Notes: generated from the letters alone by a model not told the origin. A DNA stretch of 64,000 nt from an uncultured Pelagibacteraceae bacterium (GCA_902556065.1 CACDUV010000003.1:16052-80051); one strand, 5' to 3'; numbered from the stretch's first letter, positions 52,915-62,306 are shown. Numbers and translations: made by a program.

Positions 52915-54039
52915 ATGATTAAAGAAAAAAAATCATTGAAGGTATCTAGATCACCTTCAAGACGTAAGTTCTTTAAAACTGCAGCTGCAACTGGTGTTGC
53001 TGCTGTTGCTTTATCTGCTCCAGCTGTTGCCAAAGAAAGAATTGAAGCTTCTATGGTAGCTACTTGGCCTAGAGATTTTCCAGGCTTAGGAACTGGTGCA
53101 CAAAGACTTGCTCAAAGATTAAGCGACATGAGTGACGGTAGAATTCAAGTTACTTATTACGCTGCTAATGAAAGGGTAAAAGCATTTGACTCATTTGACG
53201 AAGTTGCTTCAGGTAACTCTCAAATGTATCACGGTGCTGATTACTACTGGGTTAAAAAACACCCTGCATTTGGATATTTTACTGCCGTTCCATTTGGTTT
53301 TACATATGCTGAAATGAATGCGTGGTTAAAATATGCTGGTGGACAAGAGTTGTGGGATGAATTGACTGATGATTTTGGAACACAAAGTTTTGCTGCCGGT
53401 AATACTGGAGTGCAAATGGGTGGTTGGTTTAATAAAAAAATTAGATCAGCTAATGACTTTAAAGGTTTAAAAATGCGTATGCCTGGATTAGGTGGACAGG
53501 TTCTTGGAAAACTTGGTGGTTCTCCAATTTCACTTCCTGGCGGACAAATTTATGAAAACCTTGTGTCAGGTGCAATTGATGCAACTGAATGGGTAGGACC
53601 ATGGAATGATGAAGCTATGAAGTTCCAGGAAGCTGCTAAGTATTATTACTATCCAGGAATGCACGAACCAGGATCTACACTAGCTTGTGGAGTTAATAAA
53701 TCTTGGTTTACTAGTTTGTCAAAATCAGACCAGATAATTATTAAAACTGCGTGTGATTGGGCTGACACAACTACAATGGCTGAATACAATGCTAAAAACG
53801 GAGCTGCACTAGCGCGTTTGGTTAACGAAAGCGGAGTTAAACTAGAGAAGTTTAATGACAAAGTTTATGATGCTTTCGCTAAAGGTGCTGCTGAAGTTTT
53901 TGATGAAGTACAACAACATAGTGCTCTTGCTAAGAAAGTACATGCTGCCTTTGTTAAAGGTCGTAAGGAAATTGGTGCTTGGACAAACTTGTCTGACGGG
54001 CCGTATGTTGCTCAAAGAAACAGAGCATTAGGAGTATAA
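52915..54039 (+). CDS. TRAP transporter solute-binding protein (TakP-like, Tat-exported)
   Basis: 374 residues. I prefer the second of two adjacent ATGs (52915 rather than 52912) because it aligns with the first TRAP leader and gives the same spacing from GAGGAG. PSRRKFFKTAAATGVAA is a twin-arginine signal. LKMRMPGLGGQVLGKLGG (ligand arginine), AIDATEWVGPWND and YYYYPGMHEPGSTL strongly resemble the TakP group that binds 2-oxo acids such as pyruvate. The first 24 residues closely parallel those of the other TRAP binding protein, suggesting duplicated leader sequence. Confidence 0.92.
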   Translation: MIKEKKSLKVSRSPSRRKFFKTAAATGVAAVALSAPAVAKERIEASMVATWPRDFPGLGTGAQRLAQRLSDMSDGRIQVTYYAANERVKAFDSFDEVASGNSQMYHGADYYWVKKHPAFGYFTAVPFGFTYAEMNAWLKYAGGQELWDELTDDFGTQSFAAGNTGVQMGGWFNKKIRSANDFKGLKMRMPGLGGQVLGKLGGSPISLPGGQIYENLVSGAIDATEWVGPWNDEAMKFQEAAKYYYYPGMHEPGSTLACGVNKSWFTSLSKSDQIIIKTACDWADTTTMAEYNAKNGAALARLVNESGVKLEKFNDKVYDAFAKGAAEVFDEVQQHSALAKKVHAAFVKGRKEIGAWTNLSDGPYVAQRNRALGV

Positions 54040-54058
54040 TTTAATTCTAATTAATATT

Positions 54059-54086
54059 AGAGGGCCCTTAAATGGGCCCTCTTTTT
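54059..54086 (+). terminator. Intrinsic terminator/attenuator between the second dctP and dctQ
   Basis: AGAGGGCCC (54059-54067) pairs perfectly with GGGCCCTCT (54074-54082) around TTAAAT, followed by TTTT to 54086. It plays the same role as the hairpin at 49275-49302 but is not sequence-related. Confidence 0.92.
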
Positions 54087-54110
54087 ATATATCACTTAAA
54101 GATTTTAAAT

Positions 54111-55094
54111 ATGGTTGAGAAAAATAACTTATCTATTTTAATTAGGATATTTAGTTATTCTATCTTAGCTTTAACTTTAGTTTTTTTAATAAATAATGTT
54201 TTAACAGTTTGGTTTGAATGGCCAGGAGTTAAAAAGCTTTTTGCTCATTATGAATTATTTGGATTTAAAAAATTAAATAAGCCTTTAGAGGGGCTTGCAA
54301 TAAACTTATCATATACTCAATTACTATTTTATTTTGCTTCTTTTATAGTAGTTATATTTTTTGTTTTGAAGTCTATAAAACAAACATTGCAAACAGATTC
54401 TGAGATCTTAACAAAAATTACAGCCTACGTTGTAAGATCCTCTTTTTGGGCAGTATTAATTGTTGGAGTAGGAGATTTTTTAATCTCATTTATGGTTGTG
54501 GAAAAATTAGTTGAGCCAATCTTTGGGGAACAAGTTAAAATTAATTTAGTAAAACCTGCTTTCAGAATTACATATATTCACTTTCCTTTAATATTAGCCT
54601 CTTTTGTAATTGGTTATTTTACTAGATCTGTAGGGTTTATTTGGTTAGCAGTTTTAGTTGTCGGAAGTGAATTTTTAATAGTTCTTTCAAGATTCATATT
54701 TCAGTATGAACAGGCATTTCAGGGAGATCTTGTTCGTTTTTGGTATGCAGCCCTTTATTTATTTGCCAGTGCATATGCGTTAATTCATGAGGGCCATGTA
54801 AGAGTTGACGTTCTTTATACTGGTTTTAGTGAACGTAAAAAGGCATGGACCAATGCAATTGGATCTCTAATTTTAGGTATTCCTTTATGTTTAATAGTTA
54901 TTTTTTTAGGCATGGGAGGTAAAGCCAGTATTATTAATGGTCCTGTAATTTCGTTTGAGATTACTCAACAAGGTTCAAATGGATTGTATCTACTTTATCT
55001 AATGGCAGTTTATTTAGCTGTATTTGCTGTAAGTATGTTAACTCAATTTACTAGTTACTTTATGAGTAGCAGTCATAAACTTTTAAAGAAATAG
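54111..55094 (+). CDS. Enlarged TRAP transporter small permease (DctQ)
   Basis: 327 residues from ATG 54111 (MVEKNNLSIL); a longer frame begins inside the terminator. About eight membrane helices instead of four: the canonical DctQ part is the C-terminal half, where YLFASAYALIHEGHVRVDVLY holds the HVRVD signature, and the N-terminal 150 or so residues add about three to four helices with no evident homology to DctQ. This enlarged form occurs with some TakQ-type systems. The next gene starts 3 bp later. Confidence 0.85.
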   Translation: MVEKNNLSILIRIFSYSILALTLVFLINNVLTVWFEWPGVKKLFAHYELFGFKKLNKPLEGLAINLSYTQLLFYFASFIVVIFFVLKSIKQTLQTDSEILTKITAYVVRSSFWAVLIVGVGDFLISFMVVEKLVEPIFGEQVKINLVKPAFRITYIHFPLILASFVIGYFTRSVGFIWLAVLVVGSEFLIVLSRFIFQYEQAFQGDLVRFWYAALYLFASAYALIHEGHVRVDVLYTGFSERKKAWTNAIGSLILGIPLCLIVIFLGMGGKASIINGPVISFEITQQGSNGLYLLYLMAVYLAVFAVSMLTQFTSYFMSSSHKLLKK

Positions 55095-55097
55095 ATA

Positions 55098-57749
55098 ATG
55101 GAACATTTATTTTTAGCTTTACTTGTAATTATAATGATTGGCGCTTTAGCCTCTGGTTTCCCAGTAGCTTTTGCTCTACCCGGATCAGCAATAATTTCAA
55201 TTGGGCTTGCAGCTTTTTTCGGTTATTTGTTTGCAGGAGATAGTAGCGCTTATTTTGCTGTTGATGGCCCTAAAGAATGGTTAACCGCCGGTATTACTAA
55301 CTTTAGGAGTAACTATTGGGATGTAGAAACCGATACCTTAATTGCAATTCCTTTATTTATTTTCATGGGGATCATGTTACAAAAATCAAAAATCGCAGAA
55401 GATCTTTTAGTTACAATGGGACAGTTATTTGGTCCGATCCCTGGAGGTCTAGGAATATCAGTAATTTTTGTTGGAGCATTACTTGCAGCGACAACGGGTA
55501 TTGTTGGAGCAACAGTAATTGCAATGGGATTAATATCATTACCTACAATGCTTAATAATAAGTACGACAAAAGTCTAGCAAGTGGAATCGTTTGTTCTTC
55601 AGGAACACTTGGTCAAATTATACCGCCTTCAATTGTATTAATTATTATAGCTGATCAATTAGCTAGTGCAGCAGATGTTGCAAACACTATGCGTCAAACT
55701 GATTACAAAATTTTAACTGGTGAATTTAATATGCCTGGAGAATTTAGAGTAGGTTCTACTTCTGCTGGTGATATGTTTCTTGGAGCGCTACTACCTGGAT
55801 TAGTATTAGTTGGCTTATATATGCTTTATGTATTTGTATATGCAAGATTAAATCCTAAGGCAGCTCCTCCTGTTCCATTTAGAGGAAATTTTGACTCAAA
55901 ATTTTGGATTAAGGTTTTCATGGTAATTATTCCACCACTTGCATTAATTTTTGCGGTTCTAGGATCTATACTTTTAGGTATTGCAACTGTTAATCAAGCT
56001 GGATCTATTGGAGCAATAGGTGCAACTATGATGGCTGGCTATCGATTACATAAAGGAAAAAAAGATGCTTATTATCCTATTATAATTGCAATTTTATCGG
56101 TTATTCCAATTTATATTTTATCAAAGAACTATAATTTAAATATCAAGGCTGTAGAAACTAGAGATCTTGCAGCAATCTTTATTGCAGGATTTTTTACAAT
56201 TACTTTTTTAATTGGGATAATTTGGAGTTTTTGGAGAGCATATAAAGTTGAAAATGTTTTGAGAGAAGTTGTTACTGAAACATGTGTAACTACTTCGATG
56301 GTATTTATAATTTTATTAGGTGCAGCAATGTTAACCTCTGGATTTAGAGCATTTGGTGGTGAAGAATTAGTAAGAGATTTCCTGCAAGATTTACCAGGAG
56401 GATTTTGGACACAGTTTATTGTTGTAATGGCAGTGATCTTTTTGTTAGGTTTCTTTCTCGATTTCATCGAAATAGCCGTAGTTGTAGTTCCTATCATAGC
56501 TCCAATATTACTGGCTGAACCAGGAGCTAATGTTAGTGCAATATGGCTTGGTGTAATGATTGGGGTAAATTTACAAACCTCATTTCTAACCCCACCATTT
56601 GGATTTGCATTATTTTATTTAAAAGGAGTGGCTTCAAAACTTGTTACCACTTTAAATATCTGGAAGGGAGTTGTTCCATTTATTGTTTTACAATTAATTG
56701 GTCTAGGAATTGTTGGTTTTTACCCATCATTAGTAAATTATTTACCAGCTAGAACATATTTAACATCAAATGTTGCTCCACCACCAATGAATCCAAAGCT
56801 TCAACATTGTTTGCAGGAATACAAATTTGCAATTTACAACAATGAAGAGCAAAGAATAACAAACGCAATAAAAGATATGCAAAAATTAACTCCTACAAAT
56901 CTTCCAATCGACAAATTAGATATTTTTGAGGAGCATTTTGATAGTGCATTAGGAACTTTTGCTATAGTTAAAAAACTCCAAAAAACCGAGGAAGAGTATC
57001 AATTATTTACTAAAGATTATAGAGACCTACATTTCAGCGTAAGAAAAATTGAGAAAAAAATTAGAAAAATAGATGAGAAGATTAAAAAGACAAAAGCTGA
57101 AATCAGAAATTTAGATGATGATAATTTAACTGATAAAAATAAACTAGAATTAAAAATTGAGAACTACGAATTAGAAATTAAAGAACTTCAAAATAAAGTT
57201 CCTGAAACCTGGAAAGCTAAAAATGGAGACTTTGAAATATTACTCAAAGCTAAAAATACAAGAACAAAGAGATACAGAAAAAATGTTGATGAAGCTTATG
57301 AAGCTTTAGATCAAATAGTAATATTTATAAATGACAATGAAAAGTTAAAAGAGCTTTCACCAGAAATAAAAGAATTAAAATATACTATAGACAATAAAAA
57401 TTATCAAAATGCTATCTCAGTAATTGATGGACTTTTTGAAAAATTAGGAGAAATTTCTGGAACTGAAGAATTTGCAAATAAATTAGATGATCTAATATCA
57501 GTTATAGATAATGATGAGGTAGATGAGCAGAAATTAACTGAAATAATTTCAGAAACATTTGGTCTCTTTAATTTAGAAGTTTCATGGAGAAATGAGGCTA
57601 ATGAAAATTTGTTACCTGAATTAATTAAATATAATGACGTTATTAAACATAACATTGGTCTAAGACTTCAAAACAGATTAACTAAAGATCAAGCTAAATT
57701 TGTTGCAAGGTGTAACTCAGTTCATAGAGATATATCTTTAAACTTTTAA
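55098..57749 (+). CDS. TRAP large permease (DctM) fused to a long C-terminal coiled-coil region
   Basis: 883 residues. Residues 1 to about 555 are DctM: TTGIVGATVIAMGLISLPTM, CSSGTLGQIIPPSIVLIII and LQTSFLTPPFGFALFYLKG, with extra loops (about 193-215 and 330-380) seen in longer DctM types. After PPPMNPKLQ (about 560) follow about 320 hydrophilic residues rich in Lys and Glu with long helical heptad-like stretches (RKIEKKIRKIDEKIKKTKAE, LELKIENYELEIKELQNKV). The tail must face the cytoplasm if topology is normal. Its role is unknown. MFS gene begins 3 bp later. Confidence 0.88.
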   Translation: MEHLFLALLVIIMIGALASGFPVAFALPGSAIISIGLAAFFGYLFAGDSSAYFAVDGPKEWLTAGITNFRSNYWDVETDTLIAIPLFIFMGIMLQKSKIAEDLLVTMGQLFGPIPGGLGISVIFVGALLAATTGIVGATVIAMGLISLPTMLNNKYDKSLASGIVCSSGTLGQIIPPSIVLIIIADQLASAADVANTMRQTDYKILTGEFNMPGEFRVGSTSAGDMFLGALLPGLVLVGLYMLYVFVYARLNPKAAPPVPFRGNFDSKFWIKVFMVIIPPLALIFAVLGSILLGIATVNQAGSIGAIGATMMAGYRLHKGKKDAYYPIIIAILSVIPIYILSKNYNLNIKAVETRDLAAIFIAGFFTITFLIGIIWSFWRAYKVENVLREVVTETCVTTSMVFIILLGAAMLTSGFRAFGGEELVRDFLQDLPGGFWTQFIVVMAVIFLLGFFLDFIEIAVVVVPIIAPILLAEPGANVSAIWLGVMIGVNLQTSFLTPPFGFALFYLKGVASKLVTTLNIWKGVVPFIVLQLIGLGIVGFYPSLVNYLPARTYLTSNVAPPPMNPKLQHCLQEYKFAIYNNEEQRITNAIKDMQKLTPTNLPIDKLDIFEEHFDSALGTFAIVKKLQKTEEEYQLFTKDYRDLHFSVRKIEKKIRKIDEKIKKTKAEIRNLDDDNLTDKNKLELKIENYELEIKELQNKVPETWKAKNGDFEILLKAKNTRTKRYRKNVDEAYEALDQIVIFINDNEKLKELSPEIKELKYTIDNKNYQNAISVIDGLFEKLGEISGTEEFANKLDDLISVIDNDEVDEQKLTEIISETFGLFNLEVSWRNEANENLLPELIKYNDVIKHNIGLRLQNRLTKDQAKFVARCNSVHRDISLNF

Positions 57750-57752
57750 TTA

Positions 57753-58991
57753 ATGGAAAATTATATCTTACAAAAAAAACAGGCTATTATTGTTTTTTTT
57801 GTATTTGCATTTGGTTATTTTTTATCATGTTTGTTACGTGCAATTACCGCAACACTTTCTCCAACATTAACCTTAGAATTTAATTTATCAGCAGCAGATT
57901 TAGGTTTGTTGGCTGGAGGTTATTTTTTAGGCTTTGCTTGTATGCAAATTCCGCTTGGATATTTACTAGATAAATATGGACCAAAAAAAATTGTCTCTTC
58001 TTTTTTACTAATTGCGTTGGTTGGAACAGGATCATTTGCTTTAGCTGAAAGTTTTTCAGGATTATTAATTTCACGAATTTTAATTGGCATAGGAGTAAGT
58101 GCTTGTTTGATGGCTCCATTAACTGGTTATAGAATATGGTATGCAGAAAACCAACAGCAAAGAGCTAACTCGTGGATGTTAATGATTGCATCATTAGGTT
58201 TTTTATCATCCACACTGCCTGTACAACTTTTATTACCTAGTGTTGGGTGGCGATGGATATTTGGTGGTATCACAATCTTAATTTTAATTAGTATTGTTTT
58301 GATGTTAGTTTTTATTCCAAAATGGAATTTGACTAGAGTCAATGAGTTAGAAGAACCAAGTAATACAGGAACTTTATCTAAGGTTTGGAAAAACAGATTT
58401 TTTATAAGTGTAATTCCAATGGGTTTGTTTAACTATGGGGGTTTAATGGCTATTCAAACTTTATGGGCAGGCCCATGGATGATTAGAGTCGCTGGTTATA
58501 CACCTCTTCAGAGCGCTACAGGATTATTTTGGATTAATGTTACTATGCTAGTATCCTTTTTTTTGTGGGGTTATTTTTTACCGAAGATTTCAAGTATCGG
58601 TTTTAGTGCAACAAAAATTCTTAGATTGGGTTTACCAATTGGTTTTTCAGTTATGTTAACAATAATAATTTTAGGACCAAAAGCTGGTGCTTTTTATCTT
58701 ACTCTATTTATTCTCAGTTCAATTTTTTTATCTGTCACACAACCCGCTGTTGGCTTAGCTTTTTCAGGCTATTCTGCAGGTAAAGCACTAACTTCATTTA
58801 ATTTATTAATATTTGCAGGAACATTCATAATGCAATGGTTAATGGGCTCTGTAATAGATATTGTTAAAAGTATGGGTCACACAGAAATATTTGCCTTTAG
58901 ATCAGCTTTTTCAGTTTTTTTAATCTTAAGTATTATTTCTTATATATTTTTTTTAATATTAAATAAAAAAAAATATGAAAATAAAACGTAG
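57753..58991 (+). CDS. Major facilitator superfamily transporter
   Basis: 412 residues with 12 membrane helices. LGLLAGGYFLGFACMQIPLGYLLDKYGPKK is the MFS loop 2-3 motif (GxLxDRxGxR variant) and ISRILIGIGVSACLMAP the helix 4-5 block. Substrate unknown. Its final 17 bases overlap the hydrolase gene. Confidence 0.9.
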   Translation: MENYILQKKQAIIVFFVFAFGYFLSCLLRAITATLSPTLTLEFNLSAADLGLLAGGYFLGFACMQIPLGYLLDKYGPKKIVSSFLLIALVGTGSFALAESFSGLLISRILIGIGVSACLMAPLTGYRIWYAENQQQRANSWMLMIASLGFLSSTLPVQLLLPSVGWRWIFGGITILILISIVLMLVFIPKWNLTRVNELEEPSNTGTLSKVWKNRFFISVIPMGLFNYGGLMAIQTLWAGPWMIRVAGYTPLQSATGLFWINVTMLVSFFLWGYFLPKISSIGFSATKILRLGLPIGFSVMLTIIILGPKAGAFYLTLFILSSIFLSVTQPAVGLAFSGYSAGKALTSFNLLIFAGTFIMQWLMGSVIDIVKSMGHTEIFAFRSAFSVFLILSIISYIFFLILNKKKYENKT

Positions 58992-59793
58992 GAATTTATT
59001 TTTGGAAATTATTCTTGCTATCTTAGTAATATATTTATTTTTATTGGCTTATCTTTTTATATTCCAAAGAAACCTAATGTATCATCCTCAAGAGAATAAT
59101 TATTCAGGTGACAAGATAGAGGTAGAAATAGAGAAAGTTAGAATTCAAACTACAGATAATATTAGCCTTTTAGGATGGTTTCATAAAAAAGATTTGAAAA
59201 AATTTAAAACTATTGTTTATTTTCATGGGAATGCAGGAAGTCTTGAAAATAGAATTCATAAATTAAATCATTTTAAAAATATGGATGTGAATTTTTTGAT
59301 TATTGCTTGGAGAGGATTTAGTGGAAATTTAGGAAAACCATCTGAAGATGCTTTATACGAAGATGGAAAAAGTGCAATTAACTGGCTCAAAAATCAAGGT
59401 TTAAGTGATAATGATTTAATTATTTATGGCGAATCTCTTGGTACAGGAATTGCAACAGAGATTTCCCAAAATAAAAAATTTGCAGGTTTAATTTTAGAAA
59501 CACCTTTCACCTCAATGGTTGCAGCAGCTAAGAGTTTTTATCCATACATTCCTGTTTCTTTAATATTGAAAGATAAATATAAAAATGATGAAAAAATAAA
59601 AAATATCAATATTCCAGTTTTAGTTATGCATGGTGAAAAAGATCAAATTGTTCCATTTTCAATGGGAAAGAAGATGTTTGATTTAGCAAATGATCCAAAG
59701 TCTTCTTATTTTACTAAACATGACGATCATATGATGGAATTTGACAATAATATGGTTTTTCAACTTGGTTCATTTATAAAAAGTTTAAATTAA
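58975..59793 (+). CDS. Membrane-anchored alpha/beta hydrolase (ABHD13/YfhR-like)
   Basis: 272 residues. One N-terminal membrane segment (about 9-30) anchors a hydrolase domain: YFHGNAGSLENR (oxyanion loop), YGESLGTGIA with the nucleophile serine, MHGEKDQIVP with the aspartate and KHDDHMMEF with the histidine. Lipid or thioester substrates are typical of this group but none is certain. Confidence 0.88.
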   Translation: MKIKRRNLFLEIILAILVIYLFLLAYLFIFQRNLMYHPQENNYSGDKIEVEIEKVRIQTTDNISLLGWFHKKDLKKFKTIVYFHGNAGSLENRIHKLNHFKNMDVNFLIIAWRGFSGNLGKPSEDALYEDGKSAINWLKNQGLSDNDLIIYGESLGTGIATEISQNKKFAGLILETPFTSMVAAAKSFYPYIPVSLILKDKYKNDEKIKNINIPVLVMHGEKDQIVPFSMGKKMFDLANDPKSSYFTKHDDHMMEFDNNMVFQLGSFIKSLN

Positions 59794-59842
59794 GCCACAA
59801 TCAAAACAATTTTATTCCAAAAATTTTAATTAATTTCTAATT

Positions 59843-60406
59843 ATGAAGAAATTATTTACTTGTATTTTTTTTACTTTTCTTATTTCAGGATATTCTTTTT
59901 CCAAAGAAAATTTATCTTCAATTGAAAATTTATTTTTTATTGATCAGATGAACTCACATGATGAAAATTTTGCTTTGTATTTTAAACCAAGAGAAAAGGC
60001 TATATTGGCTAAAGGTGAAGTTAGTAACTATATAAATGACTTCCCTAAAGATCTTTATATTTATGATTACAAAACACAAATATCTTCACCACTGATATCC
60101 TATGATTGGTTTCCAAGGAAAGCAAAAAATTTCTTAAAGGAATATAATTTTCCAGTCTTTCCAGATGATTTTGCTTATTATTTATTAAAGGATAACAAAA
60201 CATTAGTCATGATAAGTGCTGTCAAAAGTTTAAGAATAAATTTTAAATATGATATTGTTGAAAAAAAATTAGATTTATATCCAACTAATGGAAAATTTGA
60301 TTTTATAATTTCCTCTATTGCAAAGGATTGTGGACACTACAGATTTAAGGATAATTATAGTTGTAGTTTCTATAAACCTTTAATATCAAGTACTTTAATT
60401 AATTAA
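59843..60406 (+). CDS. Secreted hypothetical protein
   Basis: 187 residues with a signal peptide (KKLFTCIFFTFLISGYSFS, cleavage near 20). The mature part is mixed strands and helices with two cysteines near the end (KDCGHYRF, YSCSFY) that could pair. No family recognised. It is convergent with ftsY and overlaps it by 8 bases. Confidence 0.7.
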   Translation: MKKLFTCIFFTFLISGYSFSKENLSSIENLFFIDQMNSHDENFALYFKPREKAILAKGEVSNYINDFPKDLYIYDYKTQISSPLISYDWFPRKAKNFLKEYNFPVFPDDFAYYLLKDNKTLVMISAVKSLRINFKYDIVEKKLDLYPTNGKFDFIISSIAKDCGHYRFKDNYSCSFYKPLISSTLIN

Positions 60407-61316
60407 TTTGTGTAAACGCATCAGCAAATTTTTCAGCCTCAAAAATTTGTAGGTCATCTTCCTTTTCTCCTAAACCAAGTGCAATTATTGGGATTTTATA
60501 CTTCTTAGCTACAGCTAGAAGTATTCCCCCTTTAGCCGTTCCATCCAATTTTGTCATTACTAAGCCTGTAATTGGAATAATTTTATTAAATTCTTCAACT
60601 TGATTTATAACGTTTTGACCTGAAGTTGCATCCAAAACTAAAATTACATCATGAGGTGCACTTTCATCTATTTTTTTGGTCACGTTTGCTATTTTTTTAT
60701 ATTCTTCCATCAAGTTTTTTTTATTTTGTAATCTTCCAGCAGTATCAATTAAAACTTGATTAAAATTATTTGATAAAGAAGTTTCTATTGCCTTGTAGGC
60801 TACAGATGCAGGATCAGAACCTTGTGAAGATTTTGTAATTTCAACATCAATTTTTTTTGCCCAATTTTCTAATTGCTCTATGGCAGCAGCTCTGAATGTA
60901 TCTGATGCAGCCAACATAACTTTATTTCCATTTTCTTTTAATATTTTACTAATTTTTCCAATGGTTGTTGTTTTACCAACACCGTTAACTCCAGAAACTA
61001 AAATGGCATTAAGTTTTTCTTTATTTTTAAAAAATTCACTATTTTCTAGAGGTTTCATTACTGAAATGATGTAGCTTTTAAGAATATTATTTATCTCAAT
61101 AGTTAAATCTTTGTTTGGATCGATTTTTGTTTTTGAGATTATTTCTCTAATTTCAGAGGCAGAAGCTACTCCAACATCTGATTGAATTAAATAATCTTCA
61201 ATTCTGTCCAAAGTTTTGTCATCAATTTCTTTTTTGACAACTATATCTCTTAAGCCTGATGTAAAAGCTGAAGCACTTTTTTTAAATCCTGATTTAAATT
61301 TTTCAAAAATTCCCAT
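60399..61316 (-). CDS. ftsY: Signal recognition particle receptor FtsY
   Basis: 305 residues, the NG domain only: GVNGVGKTTTIGK (G1), DTFRAAAIEQL, DTAGRLQNK and TKLDGTAKGG (G4). The acidic N-terminal domain of E. coli FtsY is absent, giving a minimal receptor beginning MGIFEKFKSGFKKS. It docks SRP-ribosome complexes at the membrane with Ffh, encoded nearby. Shares a base with the dapF stop. Confidence 0.96.
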   Translation of the reverse strand: MGIFEKFKSGFKKSASAFTSGLRDIVVKKEIDDKTLDRIEDYLIQSDVGVASASEIREIISKTKIDPNKDLTIEINNILKSYIISVMKPLENSEFFKNKEKLNAILVSGVNGVGKTTTIGKISKILKENGNKVMLAASDTFRAAAIEQLENWAKKIDVEITKSSQGSDPASVAYKAIETSLSNNFNQVLIDTAGRLQNKKNLMEEYKKIANVTKKIDESAPHDVILVLDATSGQNVINQVEEFNKIIPITGLVMTKLDGTAKGGILLAVAKKYKIPIIALGLGEKEDDLQIFEAEKFADAFTQIN

Positions 61317-62140
61317 TAAATTTCTATATTAATTTTTTTTATATCAGAAACAGGACCTTTCATGTGGATACTCTTATTTTCATCAATAGATATCGTCAAT
61401 TTTCCAGTAGAAAACTCAATGTCAACTTTATTACTTACAAGTCTTGCTTGGTTAGCAGCATAGGCTGTGGCACAAGCTGCAGTCCCACATGCCTTTGTCA
61501 AACCAGCTCCTCTTTCCCAGACTTTAACTTTTATTAATTCTTTGTTTACTATTGTTGCTACTGTAACGTTACATTTTTCTGGAAACAGTTTGTGATTTTC
61601 TATCTCTGGACCAATTTTTTCTATTGCAAATTGTTCATTGTCTTCCACAAAAAAAATTATATGGGGGTTTCCCACATTAACAGCTGTTCCTCCAAAAAAT
61701 TCGTTATTATTTGTGTCAAAAATTTTTATGTTTAAGTTTGTCGTATCTAATTCTTCAGATAATGGAATTTCATTCCATTTAGTTCTACCCAAGCCAATTT
61801 CTGTAGACACTAATTTTTCTCCTAATATATGAGATTTTAAATGGCCAGATAAAGTCGTTAAAGTAATAGTGTTTTTGTTTTTCTCTTTTCCCAATAGCTC
61901 AGCCACACACCTTGTGCCATTTCCACAAGCACCAGAAACCCCACCATCAGAGTTAAAAAATTCTATAGAAGCATCGTAATTTTGGTCTTTATTAATAAAT
62001 ATAAGTTGATCGCATCCTATAAAGTCTCTGTCACAAATTTTAATTATTTGATCCTTAGTAAGATTTGTAACTTTTTCTCTATTATCAATAATTACAAAAT
62101 CATTGCCTAAACCGTCCATTTTAAATGCTTTAATATTCAT
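61316..62140 (-). CDS. dapF: Diaminopimelate epimerase
   Basis: 274 residues. The two catalytic cysteines lie in SGACGNGTRC and TKACGTAACATA. KMDGLGNDFVII opens the first lobe. It makes meso-diaminopimelate for lysine and peptidoglycan. Divergent from ffh across a gap containing the structured leader. Confidence 0.96.
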   Translation of the reverse strand: MNIKAFKMDGLGNDFVIIDNREKVTNLTKDQIIKICDRDFIGCDQLIFINKDQNYDASIEFFNSDGGVSGACGNGTRCVAELLGKEKNKNTITLTTLSGHLKSHILGEKLVSTEIGLGRTKWNEIPLSEELDTTNLNIKIFDTNNNEFFGGTAVNVGNPHIIFFVEDNEQFAIEKIGPEIENHKLFPEKCNVTVATIVNKELIKVKVWERGAGLTKACGTAACATAYAANQARLVSNKVDIEFSTGKLTISIDENKSIHMKGPVSDIKKINIEI

Positions 62141-62188
62141 AATTAGATATTTAACTTATTTATTGACTTTTTGAACCTCTATTATAGG

Positions 62189-62296
62189 TTGTTGCCGTTT
62201 CCGCAAAAACATTAACTTTGCGGTGTCTTTGGCAACAAAGAGATCGACACTAGTCAGCGAGAGTTCGCCCACTAGTGCGTTACTGCTATGCGTAAC
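62189..62296 (+). ncRNA. Multi-hairpin structured leader or small RNA upstream of ffh
   Basis: Four helices can be drawn. P1: TTGTTGCC (62189-62196) with GGCAACAA (62231-62238). P2 within it: CCGCAAA (62201-62207) with TTTGCGG (62217-62223). P3: CACTAGT (62248-62254) with ACTAGTG (62271-62277), enclosing GCGA/TCGC around GAGT. P4: GTTAC (62279-62283) with GTAAC (62292-62296). It is notably richer in G+C than its surroundings and ends 10 bases before the ffh ATG. A TTGACT at 62163 precedes it, but its spacing to the TATAGG block is short, so the promoter is unsure. No match to SRP RNA or to a riboswitch I know. Confidence 0.55.
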
Positions 62297-62306
62297 AAAA
62301 AAATGT

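Noticed and set aside
54072..54110. Longer start of the second DctQ
   Set aside because: This stretch is the terminator hairpin and its T-run; ATG 54111 gives a normal hydrophobic N-terminus.
55316..55570. Overlapping ORFs on both strands within dctM
   Set aside because: They are out-of-frame shadows of strongly conserved DctM motifs, with no ribosome binding site and atypical composition.
62189..62296. SRP 4.5S RNA (ffs)
   Set aside because: The conserved domain IV pattern with its GGAA-type tetraloop and asymmetric AGCA/CAGG loop is not present, and the fold is several hairpins rather than one rod.
62223..62306. N-terminal extension of Ffh
   Set aside because: It would translate the hairpins of the structured leader; Ffh homologues begin at MFENLTNKF.
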